Positions 52,566 through 61,250 of a stretch of 61,250 nucleotides of DNA are shown in pieces. Origin of the DNA: an uncultured Lachnospiraceae bacterium (GTDB lineage: Bacteria; Bacillota; Clostridia; Lachnospirales; Lachnospiraceae); the NCBI GenBank assembly GCA_947629865.1, contig CANRFJ010000019.1, forward strand, positions 1 to 61,250. The letters run 5' to 3'. The position numbers and the translations under genes are program-made. The notes beneath the pieces are model-generated. The model saw only the letters and a list, made by a program, of their open reading frames with translations. It did not search any database and was not told where the DNA came from. How positions within the stretch are numbered: the stretch's first letter is position 1; every line of letters starts with the position of its first letter.

Positions 52566-53231
52566 TCATTTCCTCAGATTAAAAATTGCTTTTATAATGG
52601 ATTCCACCGCGGCTCCAATCAGGAAAATCACCCAGGTAATGTACCAGGCCATGGTGGAAAAGCTGATGACAAAATACAACACGACGATAATGCACCACAG
52701 GGCGCTCACGATTGCTTTCATCGCCTGGCGGTCAGAATCGTTTCGGCTGTTCCACTTCTTAAAGTCCTCCATCATCGTGTCGTCTCCCACGGAGGGGGCG
52801 GGCTTGCTCAGATGGTTGTAAACTAAAATGCCGGTGGCGACAGCGATTATGGCAAACATGCCGCAGGCTCCAAAGGCGGCATTGATGTGCATGACCTCCT
52901 CGGTCAGAATCGGGGGAATCAGGCTTACGATATAGAGAATGACGGCAACGGTAATCCGCATGGCGGAAGCGCTTTTCCAGCGCCTGTATTCTGCGCTGTA
53001 TGTCCCGCTGCTATCGCCGCTTTCCATTAGGGACGCTAACAGCTCGCTCAGATCCCCAATGCTGGCAATGGCGATGTTATAGGCGGCCTCCTCGGATTTT
53101 CCCTCCGCCAGCAGGTCGTGGTATTTATCCACAAGATTTTGCAGGATCTCCTCCTTTATCTCGACTGCTTTTTTGCTCTCCGGCACCTTCCGGAATAAGT
53201 AGTCCATGTGGGCTCTTAATTTATCTTCCAT
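52566..53231 (-). CDS. HAAS-domain (DUF1700-like) membrane protein
   Basis: A 221-residue protein. The N-terminal 70 residues (YLFRKVPESKKAVEIKEEI, then AYNIAIASIGDLSELL) form the HAAS helical domain seen after PadR regulators. Four hydrophobic helices follow in two pairs, at about 95-150 and 170-215. Its role is probably to link regulator and DUF4097 partner at the membrane, but no activity is known. Confidence 0.85.
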   Translation of the reverse strand: MEDKLRAHMDYLFRKVPESKKAVEIKEEILQNLVDKYHDLLAEGKSEEAAYNIAIASIGDLSELLASLMESGDSSGTYSAEYRRWKSASAMRITVAVILYIVSLIPPILTEEVMHINAAFGACGMFAIIAVATGILVYNHLSKPAPSVGDDTMMEDFKKWNSRNDSDRQAMKAIVSALWCIIVVLYFVISFSTMAWYITWVIFLIGAAVESIIKAIFNLRK

Positions 53232-53283
53232 AATCTACCTCATTTCTGCACAGTAAGTGCGTGTATTCAAAATAGTCTGTCGG

Positions 53284-53628
53284 CTATGACGGATCTTCTG
53301 TGTCCGATTGGATCAGTAAATCGATCAGCTGCCTGGAAACCCGCCACTCCTCCTTCATACGGCGGCAGGCCTTCCGTCCCTCCGGCGTAATGGTGTAATA
53401 GCGCCGTCTGGCGCCGGTGTGCTCGTTTCCCCAGTATGAACAGATATAGCCGGCCTCCTCCAGCCGCCGGAAGGCGGAATAAAGAGTGGCCTCCTTCAGT
53501 TCATATTCGTGATTGGTCTTTTCCTGAATGGTTTTATTGATCTGATAACCGTAACTGTCTCCGGCGCAAAGCTGCGATAAAATAATGGTGTCCGTATGGC
53601 CGCGGATCAGATCGGAAGTAATGGACAT
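53284..53628 (-). CDS. PadR family transcriptional regulator
   Basis: A 114-residue winged-helix repressor. The N-terminal GHTDTIILSQLCAGDSYGYQ and LKEATLYSAFRRLEEAGYI recognition segment, then the GARRRYYTITPEGRKA wing, match PadR-s1 regulators. It is the first gene of the PadR-HAAS-DUF4097 operon and should bind the palindrome at 53707-53733 that overlaps its own promoter. Confidence 0.93.
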   Translation of the reverse strand: MSITSDLIRGHTDTIILSQLCAGDSYGYQINKTIQEKTNHEYELKEATLYSAFRRLEEAGYICSYWGNEHTGARRRYYTITPEGRKACRRMKEEWRVSRQLIDLLIQSDTEDPS

Positions 53629-53696
53629 GGGCGATCCCCCCTCTTGCCGGCCGGTGTTTCCCGCAGGGCCGGTTCTAACCGTTTCTGATTAGGTAC

Positions 53697-53733
53697 ATTA
53701 AAACACAATATACCTCGCCTGTCAAGGTATATT
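53697..53733 (-). promoter_or_regulatory. padR operon promoter with operator palindrome
   Basis: On the minus strand, -35 TTGACA (53725-53720), 17-base spacer and -10 TTTAAT (53702-53697). An inverted repeat AATATACCT (53707-53715)/AGGTATATT (53725-53733) with a 9-base centre overlaps the -35 and spacer, a classic arrangement for PadR self-repression. Confidence 0.78.
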
Positions 53734-53823
53734 TATATTTTTCTTTTTCTGCCGCGCAATCCGTGGTATACTTACATACAGGTATTACGGAGAAAAAAAG
53801 GAAGATGGAGGGCGTTGCGATTA

Positions 53824-54303
53824 GTGGATTCTATGACAGCGATTATTGCCGCCGTGGCAAAAAACGGAGTGATCGGCAGGGACGGGAAGATCCCGTGGCA
53901 GCTGCCGGAGGACAGAAAATGGTTCAGGGAACAGACGATGGGGCATATGTTGGTTATGGGGCGGAGAACGTACGAGGAGATTGGGCGCCCGCTGCCGGGG
54001 CGGAGAATCTGCGTGCTCTCCTCCCGTCTGCAGATGACGGAGCCGGACTGCTTCACGGCGCGCTCTCTCAGCGAGGCGCTTAAGAGGGCCGGCGGAGAGG
54101 ACGTCTTTATCTGCGGCGGCGCCGGCCTCTACGAGGAGGCGCTCCCCCTCGCAGACCGTCTCTACCTGACGGAGCTGGACAGGGAAGTGAGCGGCGACAC
54201 TTTTTTTCCGGAAATACCAGAGGGGGAGTTTGCGGTTAAAAAAAGGGTGGAGAAGGAGGGGTATGCCTTTGTGGTGTATGACAGGAAACTTTGGCGATAT
54301 TAG
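53824..54303 (+). CDS. folA: dihydrofolate reductase
   Basis: A 159-residue enzyme reducing dihydrofolate with NADPH. Family motifs are IIAAVAKNGVIGRDGKIPWQLPEDRKWF, MGRRTYEEIG, and the NADPH segment VFICGGAGLYEEAL; the catalytic acid is the aspartate in LPEDRKWF. The start is uncertain: GTG 53824 has GGAGGG 11 bases upstream, TTG 53815 is too close to it, and ATG 53833 is further. A TGGTATACT extended -10 lies at 53764-53772. It is followed by the hybrid kinase. Confidence 0.92.
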   Translation: MDSMTAIIAAVAKNGVIGRDGKIPWQLPEDRKWFREQTMGHMLVMGRRTYEEIGRPLPGRRICVLSSRLQMTEPDCFTARSLSEALKRAGGEDVFICGGAGLYEEALPLADRLYLTELDREVSGDTFFPEIPEGEFAVKKRVEKEGYAFVVYDRKLWRY

Positions 54304-54387
54304 TGGATTTTTCGGATAAACTGTGGTATGATGGTAAACGGGCCGGATATACCGGCTGTGTTAGTTGAAGGAGGGGACAGGGAACTC

Positions 54388-56949
54388 ATGAAATCAAAGA
54401 AAAAGTCTATTTTGAAGGACAAAAGCCTCACGGCGACAATCATTATGATTTTGTTTATTTCCGTGCTTTTTGTCATTGCCTATTTTAAAATTGCCAGTCT
54501 GATGAAAGACCGCTGTCTGGAGCGGATGGAGGAAGGAGTAAACACGGCTACTGTGGACATTGCCGCAAAGCTGAGCCGGGACAGCCAGCTTCTCAACGCC
54601 ACGGTGGATATTATTTCCTCCGGAGACGATATGGAAGTGAACGCTATACGGGACACGCTGGGAAATATGTCGTCGCTCATGCAGACCATGAAAGTAAACG
54701 TGCTGCTGCCGGACAACCGGGTAATCAGTCCGCAGGGAGAGGTGACTGACAGGACGGGCGTTCTCTCGTTTGATGAATTGAAAAAGGGAGGAGAGAGCGT
54801 GTCCAACCGGATCACCGCATCGGATGGAAAGACGCAGATTCTCCGCCACTATGTGCCGGTGAAAAAACACGGCGAAGTCGTGGCGATTCTCTATGGAGTG
54901 ACACGGCTGGAGGAGCTGCCGGAGATCATGAATATATCGAACATCTATAATGCCAGCGCCAATGTGTATATCATTGACACAGAGAACGGCGATTTCATTA
55001 TGGACACCTGGCACAAAAAACTGGGGACAGTAGATGATTTTAACGACAGCGACAGCAAGGGAGACGTCAACTGGGAGCAGACGGTGGAGAAAATGAAGAA
55101 AGGGGAAAAGGGCTATACGGTTATCCGCCCGGAGGGAGCGGAGGACTGGATGTATATGTACTATGCCTCGGCCGGAATCAACCAGTGGAGCATCGCCATA
55201 TCCGTGCCGGAGGATACAGCCTTTGCCAACCTGTATGCCATACAGAGGGTATTCTGGGTTATCTGCCTTCTGCTGCTGCTTGTCGTGGGCTGCTATTATC
55301 TGTGGGTATACAAAAATACCAGGCAGGCGGTGGCCAGAGCGGTGGAGCAGGCGGTGCTGGAGGAAAAACTCCAGAAGGCGGAGGCGGCAGAGCGCGCCAA
55401 GACCATGTTCCTGTCCAATATGTCCCATGACATACGGACGCCGATGAATGCGATTATCGGCTTTACCACGCTGGCGGAGACCAATATCGACAATAAGGAA
55501 AAGGTACAGGAGTACCTCACCAAGATTTTATCCTCCAGCAACCATCTGCTGAGCCTGATTAATGACGTGCTTGATATGAGCCGCATTGAGAGCGGACGGC
55601 TGAATATAGAGGAAAAGGAATGTTGCCTCTCGGATATCTTCCGCGACATGAGGAATATTATCCAGACGCAGATGAATGACAAGCAGCTGAATTTCTTTAT
55701 GGATACCATTGATGTGGTAGACGAGGATATCTACTGCGACAAACTGCATGTGAATCAGATTCTTTTGAATCTTCTGAGCAACGCCATCAAATTCACACCG
55801 GCGGGAGGCTCCATCTCGCTCACCGTCCGGCAGAAAACCAACGCGCCCAAAGGGTACGGGGCCTATGAGATTCGGGTGAAGGATACCGGAATCGGAATGA
55901 GCCAGGAGTTTGTCCAGTATCTTTTTGAACCGTTTGAGAGGGAGCGCAACACTACCGTCAGCGGTATACAGGGAACGGGCCTGGGTATGCCGATCACAAA
56001 GAGCATCGTGGAGGCTATGGGCGGAACAATCCAGGTCGAGACGGAGAAGGATAAGGGAACCGAATTTGTCATAAATCTGGAATTCCGTCTGGCGACAGAG
56101 AGCAAAAGGGCAGAGACGATACAGGAGCTTGAGGGGCTGCGCGCCCTGGTGGTGGACGACAACTTCACCACCTGTGACAGCGTCACCAAGATGCTGCGCC
56201 AGATTGGTATGCGCTCGGAGTGGACGCTGCACGGCAAGGAGGCGCTTCTCCGCGCGAGACAGGCGATGGAACTGGGCGATGAATTTTATGTCTATATCAT
56301 CGACTGGGCGCTGCCCGATCTGAACGGTATCGAGGTGGTGCGGAAACTCCGTGAGATCGTCGGCGAGGATATACCGATTGTGATTCTGACTGCCTATGAC
56401 TGGAGCCTGATTGAGGAGGAGGCGCGGGAGGCCGGTGTTACCGGATTCTGCAACAAGCCGATTTTCATGTCCGAGCTGCGGGATACACTGTGCGATATCA
56501 TCCGGAAACCGACAGAGGCCGCAGAGGATAAGATCCTGCCTGTCATGGCGGAGGAGCTGAGGGGGAAACGGCTCCTGCTGGTAGAGGACAACGAATTGAA
56601 TCGGGAGATAGCAGAGGAAATTCTCACAGAGAGCGGCTTCGTCGTGGAATGTGCCGAGAATGGAGATGTCGCCGTCGGCATGGTGAAGAATTCGCAACCG
56701 GGTTATTACGAGCTGATTCTGATGGACGTGCAGATGCCGGTTATGGATGGATATGACGCTACGCGGGCAATCCGCCTGCTCGACAATCCGGCGCTGGCCT
56801 CTATCCCGATCGTGGCTATGACGGCGAACGCCTTTGAGGAGGATCGGAAGATGGCGATAGAGAGCGGTATGGACGCCCATGTAGCCAAGCCGATCAATGT
56901 GGAGAAGCTGATGGGGATCCTTCATGATATTTTGAAAGAGAAAAAGTAA
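54388..56949 (+). CDS. hybrid sensor histidine kinase with two receiver domains
   Basis: An 853-residue transmembrane kinase. Helix 1 (about 12-35), a large extracellular Cache-like sensor (about 36-290) and helix 2 lead to the HisKA domain with NMSHDIRTPMNAIIGF. The ATPase domain has NLLSNAIKFTP, VKDTGIGM and GTGLGMPITKSIVE. Two receivers follow. Receiver 1 has VVDDN, D in IIDWALPDLNG and K in CNKPI; receiver 2 has LVEDN, D in LMDVQMPVMDG and K in VAKPI. No output domain exists, so a separate partner is needed. ATG 54388 follows AAGGAGGGG. Confidence 0.93.
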   Translation: MKSKKKSILKDKSLTATIIMILFISVLFVIAYFKIASLMKDRCLERMEEGVNTATVDIAAKLSRDSQLLNATVDIISSGDDMEVNAIRDTLGNMSSLMQTMKVNVLLPDNRVISPQGEVTDRTGVLSFDELKKGGESVSNRITASDGKTQILRHYVPVKKHGEVVAILYGVTRLEELPEIMNISNIYNASANVYIIDTENGDFIMDTWHKKLGTVDDFNDSDSKGDVNWEQTVEKMKKGEKGYTVIRPEGAEDWMYMYYASAGINQWSIAISVPEDTAFANLYAIQRVFWVICLLLLLVVGCYYLWVYKNTRQAVARAVEQAVLEEKLQKAEAAERAKTMFLSNMSHDIRTPMNAIIGFTTLAETNIDNKEKVQEYLTKILSSSNHLLSLINDVLDMSRIESGRLNIEEKECCLSDIFRDMRNIIQTQMNDKQLNFFMDTIDVVDEDIYCDKLHVNQILLNLLSNAIKFTPAGGSISLTVRQKTNAPKGYGAYEIRVKDTGIGMSQEFVQYLFEPFERERNTTVSGIQGTGLGMPITKSIVEAMGGTIQVETEKDKGTEFVINLEFRLATESKRAETIQELEGLRALVVDDNFTTCDSVTKMLRQIGMRSEWTLHGKEALLRARQAMELGDEFYVYIIDWALPDLNGIEVVRKLREIVGEDIPIVILTAYDWSLIEEEAREAGVTGFCNKPIFMSELRDTLCDIIRKPTEAAEDKILPVMAEELRGKRLLLVEDNELNREIAEEILTESGFVVECAENGDVAVGMVKNSQPGYYELILMDVQMPVMDGYDATRAIRLLDNPALASIPIVAMTANAFEEDRKMAIESGMDAHVAKPINVEKLMGILHDILKEKK

Positions 56950-56985
56950 ACAGTGCGGGCTTTAGCCCGGCAAAGGGAGGTCTAT

Positions 56986-57909
56986 GTGAACGATAAGAGA
57001 TTTGCAGTGCTGATTGATTCGGACAACATATCGGCGCGTTATATTGACTGCATACTGGACGAGATGACCAGGCACGGCGTGGCGACTTACCGCCGGATCT
57101 ACGGGGATTTTACCAATAATCAGATGCACCGGTGGAAAAGCGAACTGGCGGAGCGCTCCATTACTCCTATCCAGCAGTTCCAAAATACGACGGGAAAGAA
57201 CGCCACGGACTCGGCGCTGATTATCGACGCCATGGATATTCTCTATACTGGTAGCGTAGAGGGGTTCTGTCTGGTCTCCTCCGACGGGGATTTTACGAGA
57301 CTGGCAAGCCGTCTGCGGGAGTCCGGCATGGAAGTCATCGGCATGGGAGAGAGTAAGACGCCCAAGTCCTTCAAGGCGGCCTGTTCGGTCTTTACAAACC
57401 TGGAGCTCCTGATTGAGGGCGACAGCGAAAAAAATGAGGACAAGCAGGAAAAGAAAAATGTTGTCACCCGAAAAAAAATCGCGGATGCCATTGTGGAGAT
57501 CATAACGACCAACGAGAACAACGGGAGGGACACCGGACTGGGAGAGATCGGAAGCGCACTGGTGAAAAAATATTCCGATTTCGACGTGCGCAACTACGGC
57601 TACAGTTCCCTCTCCCGCTTTATTGAGGAGATAGACAACTTCGAGCTCCGGCGCAACAAAACGAGTATCAGCGTAGTGCTGAAAAACGACGCCAGGGAGA
57701 TTGAGGAGTATACGGTGGAGACAGTGAAGAAAGCCGGTGTGACGGGGATCGATATCGGGCAGCTGGCCCAGAAGATATACGACCGCTATCCCAATTTTAA
57801 GGTAAAGAAACTGGGATATGCCACATTCCAGAAATTTATCCACAGCTTAAAGGAATTACAGATAGAAAATCTCGGAAATAACCAGAAGAATGTGTATATG
57901 AAGCGCTGA
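56986..57909 (+). CDS. NYN-domain RNase-like protein with two LOTUS/OST-HTH domains
   Basis: A 307-residue protein. The N-terminal NYN (PIN-like) domain has AVLIDSDNISARYID, YGDFT, NATDSALIIDAMDILY and FCLVSSDGDFTRLASRLRE, so the acidic metal residues are present. Two winged LOTUS domains follow: one at about 160-225 (IVEIITTNENNGRDTGLGE), one at about 230-300 (GVTGIDIGQLAQKIYDRYP), both with the G-Y-x-x(F/L) element. It probably binds and perhaps cuts RNA. GTG 56986 is preceded by AAGGGAGG; an earlier GTG at 56953 lacks it. A small CGGGC/GCCCG hairpin (56956-56969) lies before it. Confidence 0.9.
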   Translation: MNDKRFAVLIDSDNISARYIDCILDEMTRHGVATYRRIYGDFTNNQMHRWKSELAERSITPIQQFQNTTGKNATDSALIIDAMDILYTGSVEGFCLVSSDGDFTRLASRLRESGMEVIGMGESKTPKSFKAACSVFTNLELLIEGDSEKNEDKQEKKNVVTRKKIADAIVEIITTNENNGRDTGLGEIGSALVKKYSDFDVRNYGYSSLSRFIEEIDNFELRRNKTSISVVLKNDAREIEEYTVETVKKAGVTGIDIGQLAQKIYDRYPNFKVKKLGYATFQKFIHSLKELQIENLGNNQKNVYMKR

Positions 57910-57922
57910 GGAGGGAGCGGGT

Positions 57923-59398
57923 ATGGGAAAGAGCTTACGGACGACCGTCTTATTGGCGGTTATGACTGCGCTTTTGAGCGCGGGCTGTGCCCAAAATACG
58001 GCGGGAGAGGTATCGAACGTGTCCGGCGGCGCCGTGACCGGAGGGGCGGTGTCAGGGGAGGCTGTGTCAGGGAAGACGGAGGCCGGACAGACGGGGAGAA
58101 TGGGCCCCGGAATAGAGGGCTGGGATTTTTATGCCAACAGCGCCTGCGTGTATCGGGAATATATTGACAAAGACGAAACGGTAAAGGGAATTACCCAGTA
58201 TGCCAAATCGGGTGAGGAGAAAAAAACCTACAAAATAGAAGATTGCGAAGGTCTGCTGGCAGTGACGGACAGGGAGGTATACTATGCCGGAGGCAAGGAC
58301 GGAAGCACGGCGACGAGGCTCTGCCGGATTCCGGTATCAAAGACGGCAGACGGCGAAGAACTTCAGATAGATAGGACGGAGGTAGTCCTCACGGACAAGA
58401 AGGGAATCCAGACCGATGACAGCGGGGAGTACTATGGGGGCGGGGATTTTTATATGGACGAGGATTATATAGTCTGGATCTCCGAGGGAGACTATATAGG
58501 AAAGTATGACCGGAAGACAGGGAAAAAAGTCAAAATACCCACGGAAGATAATATGAACTATATTTGTGGCACCTGTCCGGACGGCCTCATAATTATCCAG
58601 TACCACGAGGGAGATGGCATTTTCAAACTGCCCCTGACCGGTGATAAGCTGGAGGAGATTCTTCCTCCGTTGACGTACAACACATATTACAACAGAAAGT
58701 GGCTGACGTCGGGAGACGGGAAGTTCTTTTATCAGGAGTGGGACGATGCAAATTCGGCGAGTGATCCCTGCAGCGATATATGGGTATGGCAGGGAGATAC
58801 CGGCAAGAAGCAGCTCCTTGTGCCTGTGGAGCGGATTAAGGACGCCATCGCCGGACTGGCGGTGCCGGACAACCCGTATCAAATAGGGACAGAGGGGAGA
58901 GATGCATGGCAGACTCGTCTGGTCAGTGCCTTTTACCAGAGAGGCGCGCTGTATCTTCAGTTTCAGACAATGTGGTGGGCGGACAAAAAATGCTGGGATC
59001 AGAATGTGGTATTCAGCGTGGATATATCCGAATGGGACGGGAAAGAGGCGCCGCTTCACTACGAGAAGACAATAACGGAATTATTCAGCAGGGAAGGCGA
59101 CAGTCAGATCGATCGTCTGGACAAGGATGACGAGGCAATGTATGGCGAGGAGATATACGCCTGGAATTCGTCGGAAATTCTCGGAATGGAAGATGGCAAG
59201 GCCATTCTGAACCTGTACCAGAGCGATGGAAAATACAAGGGCCTTACCTGTTATGACCTGGCGACTGGTAAATATTACCGGATTGAGAGGGATAAGAGCG
59301 GGGAATATCTTCTTTTATTCTACAATGAGAAGAACCCGCTGGGCATGGACGAGTCCAGATTAGAGGGATATCTGGAATATCAACCGCCTTATCTGTGA
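57923..59398 (+). CDS. lipoprotein of unknown function, propeller-like
   Basis: A 491-residue exported lipoprotein. The lipobox is LLSAG|C at residue 22, followed by a flexible linker containing GGAVTGGAVSGEAVSG. The rest is a beta-rich body with repeated strand-turn segments such as CVYREYIDKDET, EDYIVWISEGDYIG and SSEILGMEDGKAILN, compatible with a beta-propeller of five to six blades. I do not recognise a family. It begins 14 bases after the NYN gene and may be co-transcribed. Confidence 0.82.
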   Translation: MGKSLRTTVLLAVMTALLSAGCAQNTAGEVSNVSGGAVTGGAVSGEAVSGKTEAGQTGRMGPGIEGWDFYANSACVYREYIDKDETVKGITQYAKSGEEKKTYKIEDCEGLLAVTDREVYYAGGKDGSTATRLCRIPVSKTADGEELQIDRTEVVLTDKKGIQTDDSGEYYGGGDFYMDEDYIVWISEGDYIGKYDRKTGKKVKIPTEDNMNYICGTCPDGLIIIQYHEGDGIFKLPLTGDKLEEILPPLTYNTYYNRKWLTSGDGKFFYQEWDDANSASDPCSDIWVWQGDTGKKQLLVPVERIKDAIAGLAVPDNPYQIGTEGRDAWQTRLVSAFYQRGALYLQFQTMWWADKKCWDQNVVFSVDISEWDGKEAPLHYEKTITELFSREGDSQIDRLDKDDEAMYGEEIYAWNSSEILGMEDGKAILNLYQSDGKYKGLTCYDLATGKYYRIERDKSGEYLLLFYNEKNPLGMDESRLEGYLEYQPPYL

Positions 59399-59450
59399 GG
59401 AAAGTAGGAATATAGTGATTTTTTTATAAAAGTCAGGAGGAATCAACCAG

Positions 59451-61193
59451 ATGGCAAAACAGAAGATTATGCTGGGCAATGAGGCCATTGCCCGCGGCGC
59501 CTACGAGGCAGGCGTCAAGGTGTCCGCCGCTTATCCGGGGACGCCGAGTACGGAGATCAGCGAAAACATCGTAAAGTATGAGGAGATTTATGCGGAGTGG
59601 TCGCCCAATGAGAAGGTGGCCGCCGAGGTTGCAATCGGCGCGTCTATCCGGGGTGTTCGGGCCATGGCGTCCATGAAGCATGTGGGGCTCAATGTGGCCA
59701 GCGATCCGCTTTACACGGCTTCCTATATCGGGGCGAACGGCGGCCTGGTATTCGTGGTGGCCGACGATCCGGGACTTTACAGTTCCCAGAACGAACAGGA
59801 CACCCGCTGTGTGGCGCGCGCTGCTCAGGTGCCGGTGCTGGAACCGGCCGACAGCGAGGAGGCCCGAATTTTTATGAAAGAGGCCTTCCGCATCAGCGAG
59901 GAGTATGATACGCCGGTGATTCTGCGCACGACCACGCGCCTGGCGCACTCCCAGGGCCCGGTTACACTGGAGGAGAGAGTGGAGCCGGACGATAAGCCCT
60001 ATGAGCGCAATGCGGCTAAAAATGTGATGATGCCGGGAATGGCCAGACAGCGCCACCTCCATGTGGAGGCGAGAATGAACCGGCTCGCAGAAGACGGCAG
60101 CGGATTTGCCATGAACCGGATAGAGGAGGGGGATCGCTCTATCGGATTTATCACAAGCGGTATTCCGTACCAGTATGTGAAAGAGGTCTGTCCGGAGGCG
60201 TCGGTGCTGAAGCTTGGCATGGTGTATCCGCTCCCGAAAAAACTCATTGAGGAATTTGCCTCCAAGGTGGATAAACTGTATATTTTTGAGGAGCTGGAAC
60301 CGCTCATTGAGGAGCAGGTAAAGGCGTGGGGCATCGAATGTAGCGGCAAGGAGCTTTTTACCCGCCAAGGCGAGTACAGCGCCAATCTTCTGAGGGAGAA
60401 GATATTGAACCAACCGGCGGAGACAAAGCCCTATGAGGATCTTCCGGCCCGTCCGCCGATTCTCTGTCCGGGCTGTCCGCACAGGAGTACCTTTACCGTG
60501 CTGAATAAATTAAAAATCCATGCGGCGGGCGACATCGGCTGCTATACCCTGGGGGCGGTGGCGCCGTTGAACGTCATTGACACCACCGTGTGTATGGGAG
60601 CCAGCATCTCCACCCTGCACGGCATGGAGATGGCGAAGGGCAAGGAAGGAATCAAAGACTGGGTGGCTGTTATCGGGGATTCGACTTTCATGCACACAGG
60701 AATTAATTCCCTGATGAATATGGTTTACAACCAGGGGACGGGCACCGTGATCATCATGGACAACTCCACCACCGGCATGACCGGACACCAGGATCACGCG
60801 GCCACCGGCAAAACCCTGCAGGGAAAAGAAGTGCCGGCCATCAGCATTTATCATATGTGCCGGGCCATGGGGATCGAGCATGTAGTCGAGGTGGACGCCT
60901 TCGATCTGGAGGCCATGGAGAAGACGATTCGGGAGGAGGTTGCGAGGGACGCGGTATCAGTCATTATCGCCTGCGCTCCCTGCGCCCTGTTAAAAGGAGT
61001 AAAATTCCCGAACATCTGCGTGCCGGACGAGAGCCGCTGTAAAAAATGCGGCATGTGCCTGAAACCGGGCTGTCCGGCTCTCACGAAGAAGAAAGATGGA
61101 ACCATTGCCATTGACGACACCATGTGCAACGGCTGCGGCCTGTGCAGACAACTCTGCAAGTTTGGTGCCATTGATTTGAAAGTCTGCAAATAA
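59451..61193 (+). CDS. iorA: indolepyruvate ferredoxin oxidoreductase, alpha subunit
   Basis: A 580-residue thiamine pyrophosphate and iron-sulfur enzyme subunit that oxidatively decarboxylates aryl pyruvates to aryl-acetyl-CoA, reducing ferredoxin. The N-terminal TPP-fold part has GNEAIARGAYEAGVKVSAAYPGTPSTE; the TPP-binding part has GCPHRSTF, GDIGCYTLG and IGDSTFMHTG with MDNSTT. The C-terminal [4Fe-4S] motifs are CKKCGMCLKPGC and CNGCGLCRQLC. AGGAGG lies ahead of the ATG. The beta subunit iorB, normally downstream, would lie outside the window. Confidence 0.96.
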   Translation: MAKQKIMLGNEAIARGAYEAGVKVSAAYPGTPSTEISENIVKYEEIYAEWSPNEKVAAEVAIGASIRGVRAMASMKHVGLNVASDPLYTASYIGANGGLVFVVADDPGLYSSQNEQDTRCVARAAQVPVLEPADSEEARIFMKEAFRISEEYDTPVILRTTTRLAHSQGPVTLEERVEPDDKPYERNAAKNVMMPGMARQRHLHVEARMNRLAEDGSGFAMNRIEEGDRSIGFITSGIPYQYVKEVCPEASVLKLGMVYPLPKKLIEEFASKVDKLYIFEELEPLIEEQVKAWGIECSGKELFTRQGEYSANLLREKILNQPAETKPYEDLPARPPILCPGCPHRSTFTVLNKLKIHAAGDIGCYTLGAVAPLNVIDTTVCMGASISTLHGMEMAKGKEGIKDWVAVIGDSTFMHTGINSLMNMVYNQGTGTVIIMDNSTTGMTGHQDHAATGKTLQGKEVPAISIYHMCRAMGIEHVVEVDAFDLEAMEKTIREEVARDAVSVIIACAPCALLKGVKFPNICVPDESRCKKCGMCLKPGCPALTKKKDGTIAIDDTMCNGCGLCRQLCKFGAIDLKVCK

Positions 61194-61250
61194 AAAGTCA
61201 AGAAGAAATTTGTGAACTTTGAAAATTTTATACAGGTTGAATAAAAAGCA

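Noticed and set aside
55528-56925. 465-codon open frame opposite the hybrid kinase
   Set aside because: The plus-strand gene carries complete kinase and receiver motifs; the opposite frame is compositional.

Overview
The window looks like chromosome of an anaerobic Firmicute of the Lachnospiraceae type (class Clostridia). The signs are strong AGGAGG ribosome-binding sites, frequent GTG/TTG starts, several LytTR/GHKL two-component pairs, an agr quorum-sensing locus, HydE, an indolepyruvate ferredoxin oxidoreductase subunit, FlxA-like and FliD-tail-like proteins, and AT-poor coding typical of gut Enterocloster/Lachnoclostridium relatives. The genus is inference. I see no insertion sequence, prophage, CRISPR array or replication origin.

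Layout. 1-881: 3' tail of a 23S rRNA followed directly, without 5S rRNA, by seven tRNAs (Asp, Val, Thr, Tyr, fMet, Phe, Lys). 999-4237: amidohydrolase, then an autoregulated GntR-ABC-permease operon. 4343-8198: ABC exporter with a LytTR/GHKL pair. 8312-12323: FlxA-like protein, BlaI/BlaR1 pair, FliD-tail-like protein and acidic coiled-coil protein. 12496-16950: an agr locus with two LytTR regulators around one GHKL kinase, an AgrD precursor (15432-15581), a membrane protein and AgrB. 16894-25555: AEC transporter, GH43 and AraD sugar genes, an unrecognised nuclease-like gene, an ASST-like protein lacking active-site residues, AGCS symporter, DUF5662 and MATE genes.

25688-31053 is a sulfate-activation operon: cysD, cysN with a fused degenerate APS-kinase domain, cysC and an arylsulfotransferase, with no reductases. 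It looks built for sulfation rather than sulfide production. Next come a ClC channel, a secreted Big_2 repeat protein, a NUDIX hydrolase and PutP (31119-35903).

36170-42639 is an AT-rich island. It holds an orphan LytTR regulator with an altered phosphoacceptor pocket, two paralogous small secreted proteins, a 932-residue FtsX-type permease, its ATPase and a divergent secreted lysine-rich protein. A direct-repeat LytTR-type operator lies just upstream of a promoter that reads into the secreted-protein genes. The architecture recalls lactococcin-972-type bacteriocin loci and is the best candidate for an undescribed system here.

42652-61193 returns to ordinary composition: nucleoside phosphorylase, UDP-galactopyranose mutase and glycosyltransferase, nicotinate phosphoribosyltransferase, rfbC/rfbA, aquaporin, HydE, a PadR-HAAS-DUF4097 operon with a clear operator, dihydrofolate reductase, a hybrid histidine kinase, a NYN/LOTUS protein, a lipoprotein and iorA. 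No gene-free stretch exceeds about 300 bases.
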